DNA from: Paramacrobiotus metropolitanus
Lineage: Eukaryota; Tardigrada; Eutardigrada; Parachela; Macrobiotidae
NCBI RefSeq assembly: GCF_019649055.1
Contig: NW_026570248.1
Location: 496,001-560,000, forward strand
Direction: 5' to 3'
Length of the DNA stretch: 64,000 nt
Shown here in pieces: positions 60,001 through 64,000 of this stretch. Numbering within the stretch: position 1 is the first letter of the stretch; each line of letters opens with the position of its first letter. The translations under genes and the position numbers were made by a program. The notes beneath the pieces are model-generated. The model was given only the letters and a program-made list of their open reading frames with translations, made no database searches and was not told the DNA's origin.

Positions 60001-62684
60001 TGTCACAGGAATTCCATAGCGCCTACATAGTAAAATTTAAATATCATGGTTTCTTTACGGAACAATTTTCTTTCTTCTGCATACTCTTCGATTTCTTTTT
60101 TACACCACCGCAGTATTGTTGTAGCGGCACCCAAATGAAAGAATCCCTTTTGAGCGGCACGTGAGCGCGGACTACGCGGTGTTCCGGCAGACTCGGTCGA
60201 AACAGCTGATCGCCGTCCGCTCGATGTCGGTGTCGCTTCGGCACTGACAAGCGACTCATGTATGACAGGTATATCGAAATTGATCTGCAAACAATGGAAA
60301 AACCAATCACAACTCGCTAAACGCAGTGTTCAGCAATAACAAATATCAATAATGTTCCGCGAAAACCCGGTGCCGGCGTGTTACGTATACCTGGAAGTGC
60401 AAGATAATCGACCAGATGAGACCCAATATCACAACATGGTTGCCGTCTACGACATCGCTCTCGTGGATGTTGACAAGCCGTACCTGCCGGTTAAAAAGCA
60501 AATATGTCAATACGAGACTGGCAATTTTGACTGAACAAGAGTGATGTGCTTAGGCGGTGAAATACCACATCTAAACAAATTTACTTACTTGTCTGTATCG
60601 CAAGTATGACAGCGCTTTCTCAACATTCACGAGATAGTGCGCGCGACTGTATCGTCTAGCCGGTTCGCACGGCTATAATTGAAAGCAAAATTCATCAAAA
60701 GCGAGTAATAATAGCCAGTTAGGTCTTAACGTCGTAAGACGGTATCACATGAGGAAAACCTTACCAAGTGGTCTCCAGAAAGTACTTCCAGCAGCGCTAG
60801 CAGTGACTTGCCATCTCGGATGTCCGAATACAAATCGTGGACAACTCGCCGACTTGGATGCTGCAGTTTAAATGAATAATAATTCCAATAAAATTTCAAC
60901 CCGAATTCTCGATTGACCTCCTGCTTGGACAAATTTTGTTTTTACGACTATTTTCGATAGTACAATCCGGATTCAAATGACGACGAACAGATTGTTATTA
61001 ATTAATAAATGATATTATAATATCTATGCACTGTGTAAGAGTGCCGATTACGAATGTACATATGGAAATGTAAATGTACGCAACATTTAACTCTGGTGCT
61101 AAAAGCACAAGTATAAGTCTGCGTTAACTAACCGGTTAATTACCGACAAAATATATTTCGTTTACTGAAAAATATACTTCGTTTACTGCGTGTTCATAAA
61201 TGCATTCTTCAAAGACATGTAGTAATATCGTGTCAGTGTTCCGAACTTACATGTGCCAAGTGGGAGTTGATCCAGTTTGTAAAGGTACGCTTCTGGACGC
61301 GTTCCTGCTCATCTGCAAGTATCCAGAATCTCATGTTTCAGCAGCACGCGTTAAAGGCTACCCGAACACCTATAATCCATTGCGATGCAAACTGCGATGA
61401 CCGGTGGCACAACTGCCAAGTATATCACTGAACAGTGTTGCATTCTTGCAGACGCGTAAATCCATGCAGTCACCAGACAGCGCGTGCTTGTGTACAAACA
61501 CCTGCATCTACCGGTTGGTGCTCTGCCCAAAAATGATCCGCGAAATTAACAGTAGCGATCGAAAAGCTATGAGCATAAACATTTATGTGCGCAAGTCTTT
61601 CCTTACAGCCCCGTTCAAGTTTTCTTCGGTAGCCGTACGACGATTACGAGCTTGTTAAGTGTACGGTATTAAACTTAAGTCAGCAAAAAATTACCGTCCC
61701 AGTTATTGCACCGTAACCGGTTATTATCAGTGTCGACAATTAAGATAATAACTGCACAATTTTACTGATTTTAGTGCTTAATCAATCGTCACGAGTCCAT
61801 TGTCTACATCTCTCACAACTTATTCAACGTGTTCATTTGCGGAACAATGCCGCTATTTATTTTGTAGCTGTTAAATAAACAAGCGCTTTTGCTTTGAGCA
61901 GCAACTACATATATGCGGTGCCAGGCGACAAAGAAATCCAAAATAAACGTTGACCATATGTTCTTTTTTGCTTTCTACTGACAAGTTATCAGCAATTCAC
62001 GGTTAAGGCGAAGTGAAGCCCAAAGTTATTATAAGTGAGCATATATTATAGTAAGCATAGTTTCTGGAATTTTACATGCACCTGCTCAGTTTCAGAACTG
62101 CTTAAGCCGAGGCTTACTGCTGATCAGAAAACCATCAAGTTTCACTAACTTAATCATGCACTCTTACGATATGTAAGTCTAATCAAACAAAAACTGTCTG
62201 ATTAAATTAACAAACGGAATAAACGTATATATAACTGATCGTAAGTACTGTCAATTTTGATATTAACTTGTACGAAATTATAAGTACGTATCGGTTATCC
62301 TGTACTAACCAAAATGTTAATAGGCTAGTGACTTAACAACTTAACATACGAGTGATATAAGGAAAATACAGCACGCGAAAGAAAAGTCAAAAGTTTGCTA
62401 TTCTGCAATGCACATGAGTAATGCAGGATAAAAAAGACTACTTTTTAGTGCACTCGTAGCGCTGATAAGTCATATACGAAAAATTCAGCATTTTTTGCGA
62501 ATAGGGCAGTAGACTTACTTTGCAAAGATCTTATATTGCTTTTAAAATCCTCCTCTCGATAAATGGGCTCATCCCCCCAATCTGTGGAGTGCTCCCCCAC
62601 GGAAGCACCTGAGTATGATTTCGAAAGAGAAGACGAAGCCCGACCGGAAGCCAAGGAATATTCGAGATCTTCATCCGGATCCAT
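26856..62684 (-). CDS. SYNE: giant nesprin (CH-CH, huge tandem-repeat spacer, KASH)
   Basis: Whole gene model, about 10,200 aa. Coding exons on the minus strand: 62,684-62,519; 61,312-61,251; 60,860-60,765; 60,672-60,589; 60,483-60,391; 60,284-60,085; 60,022-59,826; 59,715-59,495; 58,689-58,514; 58,392-58,251; 58,186-57,625; 57,463-57,406; 57,075-56,964; 56,843-56,704; 55,887-29,920; 29,768-29,643; 29,518-29,315; 29,247-28,103; 27,966-27,682; 27,592-27,416; 27,270-27,107; 27,039-26,856. Every junction is GT-AG and in phase. N-terminal actin-binding CH domains plus a C-terminal KASH tail define nesprins, outer-nuclear-membrane proteins that bind SUN proteins and couple nuclei to actin. Vertebrate giant nesprins fill the middle with about 70 spectrin repeats; here a PVTE-rich 115-aa tandem repeat fills it. 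C. elegans ANC-1 also has long near-identical central repeats. The donor at 27,415 is less certain than the rest. The array carries apparent frame breaks described separately. Confidence 0.9.
27107..27966 (-). CDS. SYNE: nesprin C-terminal helical exons before KASH
   Basis: Three in-phase exons (27,966-27,682; 27,592-27,416; 27,270-27,107). The first two are charged and helical ([54 protein letters not shown]) and resemble degenerate spectrin repeats. The third ends in a Ser/Thr-rich stretch ([17 protein letters not shown]) that leads into the KASH exon as a juxtamembrane linker. The donor after 27,416 is chosen as gtacgt; an alternative in-phase gttttt donor lies about 24 bases further on. 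Confidence 0.75.
28103..29768 (-). CDS. SYNE: nesprin exons between the tandem array and the helical C-terminus
   Basis: Three exons (29,768-29,643; 29,518-29,315; 29,247-28,103), all with good gtgagt, gtagag or gtaagc donors and matching phases. The sequence is acidic and Ser/Thr-rich. It contains its own short repeat: [16 protein letters not shown] in the second exon and [16 protein letters not shown] in the third. The third exon is mostly low-complexity (many VTSTY, TTTIQS and SSTDSL stretches) and turns helical near its end ([16 protein letters not shown]), leading into the spectrin-like C-terminus. No named domain recognised. Confidence 0.75.
29920..55887 (-). CDS. SYNE: giant ~26-kb nesprin exon carrying the tandem array
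   Basis: It opens after ttgtatttcag at 55,888, in phase with the preceding exon, and closes at GGCAGAATAG/gtgagt (29,920). The first part (55,887-54,818) is a roughly 360-aa Ser/Thr/Arg-rich, presumably disordered segment. It is followed by a short transition and then the repeat array (54,634-30,068). The last 49 codons (about [18 protein letters not shown]) are unique. Between 54,818 and 54,688 the frame changes twice, at a T4 run and an A4 run (minus strand); adding one base to each run restores a single open frame with protein-like sequence ([14 protein letters not shown]). No consensus splice donor lies in that stretch, so missing bases are more likely than an intron. Confidence 0.75.
32387..32490 (-). 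other. shortened, scrambled repeat unit
   Basis: The distance between successive unit anchors here is 207 bp, not 345 (32,387 to 32,594). About 80 bp (32,402-32,482) contain jumbled pieces of the unit (gtcgtaggtgctcttcacgg, accggttcagcaccacgttc) that do not align end to end with any other copy, and the frame is lost. It looks like a collapsed or poorly resolved junction within the array. Confidence 0.7.
35339..35690 (-). repeat. isolated variant-class (342-bp) repeat unit inside the array
   Basis: This unit carries the full set of variant markers: ctggtcaacc, cacgactggcacgactttc, gtaacacggtgttc, gacgcggtgtaac (one codon shorter, PP to P), aaaccgttcactgcc and gtgttggtgtgacttctgct. It encodes EEEKVVPV and PAEVTP in place of EEEKIVPV and PADVTP. 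Its neighbours on both sides are the standard class. The same markers are otherwise found only at 53.3-54.6 kb. Confidence 0.9.
41109..51773 (-). repeat. 31 consecutive uninterrupted, essentially identical units
   Basis: A continuous open frame of 3,554 codons. Sequence blocks sampled four units apart (1,380 bp) are identical base for base, including third codon positions, in every block compared. This is the most homogeneous part of the array. Confidence 0.9.
53241..54634 (-). repeat. variant-class repeat units at the N-terminal edge of the array
   Basis: Four units of 342-bp type occupy the edge next to the unique N-terminal part. The unit beginning near 53,281 is a mosaic: variant markers in its first half (ctggtcaacc, cacgactttc with an extra gtcttcgac change giving DEK) and standard markers afterwards. 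A 7-bp deletion at about 54,048 breaks the frame in one unit. The next unit outward (54,635-54,660) is a strongly diverged remnant. Confidence 0.85.
54688..55887 (-). CDS. SYNE: nesprin Ser/Thr/Arg-rich linker (N-terminal part of the giant exon)
   Basis: About 400 residues with no recognisable fold: [45 protein letters not shown]-like polar stretches, [19 protein letters not shown]. The last 45 residues resemble a weakly diverged repeat unit ([18 protein letters not shown], then [20 protein letters not shown] against the unit's [20 protein letters not shown]). The array therefore probably grew from an ancestral copy at this edge. The frame is recovered only if two single bases are missing, at runs 54,817-54,820 and 54,688-54,691. 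Confidence 0.6.
55888..56703 (-). other. nesprin intron
   Basis: Bounded by GAGTAAGTGG (donor at 56,703) and ttgtatttcag (acceptor at 55,888). The interior is AT-rich and non-coding; no element with clear termini seen. Confidence 0.7.
56704..58689 (-). CDS. SYNE: nesprin helical, spectrin-like exons
   Basis: Six in-phase exons (58,689-58,514; 58,392-58,251; 58,186-57,625; 57,463-57,406; 57,075-56,964; 56,843-56,704), about 395 aa. The sequence is charged, heptad-like and rich in W, L, E and K ([75 protein letters not shown]). That is typical of spectrin-type three-helix repeats, perhaps three to four. In vertebrate giant nesprins this region is followed by dozens more; here it passes straight into the Ser/Thr-rich linker and the tandem array. 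Confidence 0.8.
58690..59494 (-). other. nesprin intron
   Basis: Bounded by TATTATGAG/gtacgt and ttttgtcag. No further exon found, and the flanking exons join in phase 0. Confidence 0.65.
59495..62684 (-). CDS. SYNE: nesprin N-terminus: tandem calponin-homology actin-binding domain
   Basis: Eight exons. The ATG at 62,684 follows an in-frame TAG; the first 55 residues are acidic and Ser-rich. CH1 (about 62-170) reads [72 protein letters not shown] and [15 protein letters not shown] Ser/Pro-rich linker (about 170-215) precedes CH2 (about 215-330), with [52 protein letters not shown] and [34 protein letters not shown] and the PCE..RR at the CH1 core match nesprins better than spectrin, plectin or filamin. 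The exon 6 donor gtatgc (60,084) gives the CH2 length of spectrin-family domains; a tempting gtaaag at 60,058 is out of phase. Confidence 0.92.
61313..62518 (-). other. nesprin intron 1 (1.2 kb)
   Basis: Donor CAAA/gtaagt at 62,518 and acceptor acttgcag at 61,313, joining so that the split codon reads Asn before [10 protein letters not shown]. No exon or element recognised within. Confidence 0.75.
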
Positions 62685-64000
62685 GATTAAATCCGCAGAC
62701 TACGGGCGGATTCTAAACATTCACACTCGTTATAGATGGTCGTTCTTTGCGCAGAACGGGACCGCTTTTCTCTTACGATTTGTTGACCAAATTTTAGAGT
62801 TTGTCAATATAGACTACGATACTATTACCGCAGACATATGGGTCCTTGTAAACGTGCATCAGGTAGAATGATCAAACAGTTGAAACACCCGACTGCATGT
62901 ACATGTATCCTCCAACAGTAATATAACAATAACGAAATCCCCGAAGGTTCCACATTTAACAAACATCAATAATTGTGTAGTTAATGAATTTTTGTCCAAA
63001 CACCGAACACTGCTGGTAATTTTACGATTATGTTGCTGCTGGCATTCTGTTGGCGAAAAGCCGGTTTTTTAGCTCGACTCAGTGTTGCGAGTGCGTACTC
63101 GCTCATGCATGTGCTTAGACGGTACGTGACGATCGAGTTCCAAACTTGCTGAGCCGTCCATATATACACAGTAAATGTTTACGGCTTACGGCTACATTCC
63201 GTTGTGTATAATTCATGCTTCGATTCAATTTGGGAAAAAATAACAATACGTTTTTGTCATTCAAAATTCATCCTAAAGGTAAGGCGGCAGAACGTACAAA
63301 TTGTTCCCATTTACAACTTTGGTTCGACTTCGATCTATACTGTGGTGCTTCGCTTTGCTACGTACTTCGGTTGCTGGTGGTTGATTGCAGAGTATTGAAT
63401 ATAAATATTCTTGTGAAAAGGAAATGTCAAGGTCCTATTTATACATGCCGCTATGCACCACCGTTAGCTTTGAGTGTGTTAGGTTGAAATTTAAATTGCC
63501 GTAGTACACATGTGTCGGCTGGGAACTTCCTTTGCACAGGAGCGGCTATGGATTTTCAATTTGCTGAGCATGGGTGTGATAGAGAAAGATGCAGGATCGG
63601 TTACGTGTTGGCACTGAACAACGGGTTTGTTGCTAGAAATAAACACTGAAAGGAGAAAAGATCACATGCATTTTACATTTCGTAATCGCGCTACTGGTAC
63701 GTATTCGTGCTCGAGTATTATTAATAGAAAATGCCAACATTGCCGACTGTTGATGATTTTAATTTAACAGCATGAGACGAGAATCGAGAACTATCTGTAC
63801 GTACATATGTACCAGTCCTTCTTTCAAACAACCTATGAAACACGCGAAATAATACGCACACGGTATAATATTAATTGATTACAGTATTACTTACTACATT
63901 TAAGTTTATTGGCTAGAGACGCCCACCCTTCTTCTGTGTACAGATATAAATTTGCCGGCTTCAATGTGTAGGTACATATTTATTTACGAAGCTCACCACT
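62685..64000. other. upstream region of the nesprin gene
   Basis: Presumed 5' UTR and promoter side of the minus-strand gene. cccgtag just upstream of the start (near 62,700) could be a 3' splice site, so the 5' UTR may be split. No recognisable coding exon, core promoter or RNA gene was found. Confidence 0.35.

Noticed and set aside
60023-60058. A gtaaag donor at 60,058 ending CH2 exon 6
   Set aside because: It would give a 36-base intron and joins out of phase with the next exon. The gtatgc donor at 60,084 is in phase, gives a 62-base intron, and leaves the CH2 helix the same length as in spectrin-family domains.
60352-60534. A 60-codon plus-strand frame with plausible residues
   Set aside because: It overlaps in antisense the CH1 exon 60,483-60,391, which has strong family similarity and matched splice phases.
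26856-62684. Identification as plectin/dystonin, beta-spectrin or calmin because of tandem CH domains
   Set aside because: Plakins have a plakin domain and spectrins a PH domain; neither is present. The CH1 and CH2 motifs, the Ser-rich inter-CH linker and above all the C-terminal KASH with DDYSC are nesprin features. The ~10,200-aa length excludes calmin.

Overview
The window is nuclear DNA of an animal. Its genes are split by GT-AG introns with consistent reading phases, and the three recognisable proteins are metazoan types: a TRIM-NHL E3 ligase, a zinc AP endonuclease of the Nfo/APN1 family with a long animal-style N-terminal extension, and a KASH-domain nesprin. I cannot name the species. 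A protostome invertebrate is most likely; an ecdysozoan such as a tardigrade is only a guess.

Layout. 0-3.1 kb is intergenic and carries two small inverted-repeat transposons. 3.7-5.8 kb (minus strand) holds the TRIM-NHL gene in one coding exon, with a 3' splice site just before the ATG. 5.8-18.1 kb has no recognisable host gene; it holds two decayed copies of a retroelement-type C-terminal domain, a hAT-type MITE with a perfect 8-bp target duplication, a perfect 53-bp-stem hairpin and a degenerate foldback. 18.1-24.8 kb (plus strand) is the AP endonuclease gene, reconstructed in three coding exons; all nine metal ligands are present with exactly the spacing of the E. coli enzyme. 25.5-26.2 kb is a further hAT-like element.

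26.86-62.68 kb (minus strand) is one giant nesprin gene (SYNE / Msp300 / ANC-1 type). I rebuilt it exon by exon: two calponin-homology domains at the N-terminus (exons between 62,684 and 59,495), a short helical, spectrin-like stretch (58,689-56,704), then one exon of about 26 kb, then helical C-terminal exons and a KASH exon (27,039-26,856). The giant exon is filled by about 71 tandem copies of a 345-bp unit (115 aa, rich in P, V, T and E, strongly acidic, lacking C, M, N, W and Y). Most copies are identical even at synonymous sites. The predicted protein is about 10,200 aa, similar in scale to vertebrate giant nesprins, but its central spacer is this repeat instead of a long spectrin-repeat rod. 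It would link actin (CH domains) to SUN proteins in the nuclear envelope (KASH).

The array is interrupted in frame about 15 times. Eleven of these breaks are single-base losses in the same two G runs, which looks like consensus error, not decay. A second, 342-bp repeat class sits at the array's N-terminal edge and as one stray copy at 35.3 kb, which suggests homogenisation of the interior by unequal exchange or conversion.
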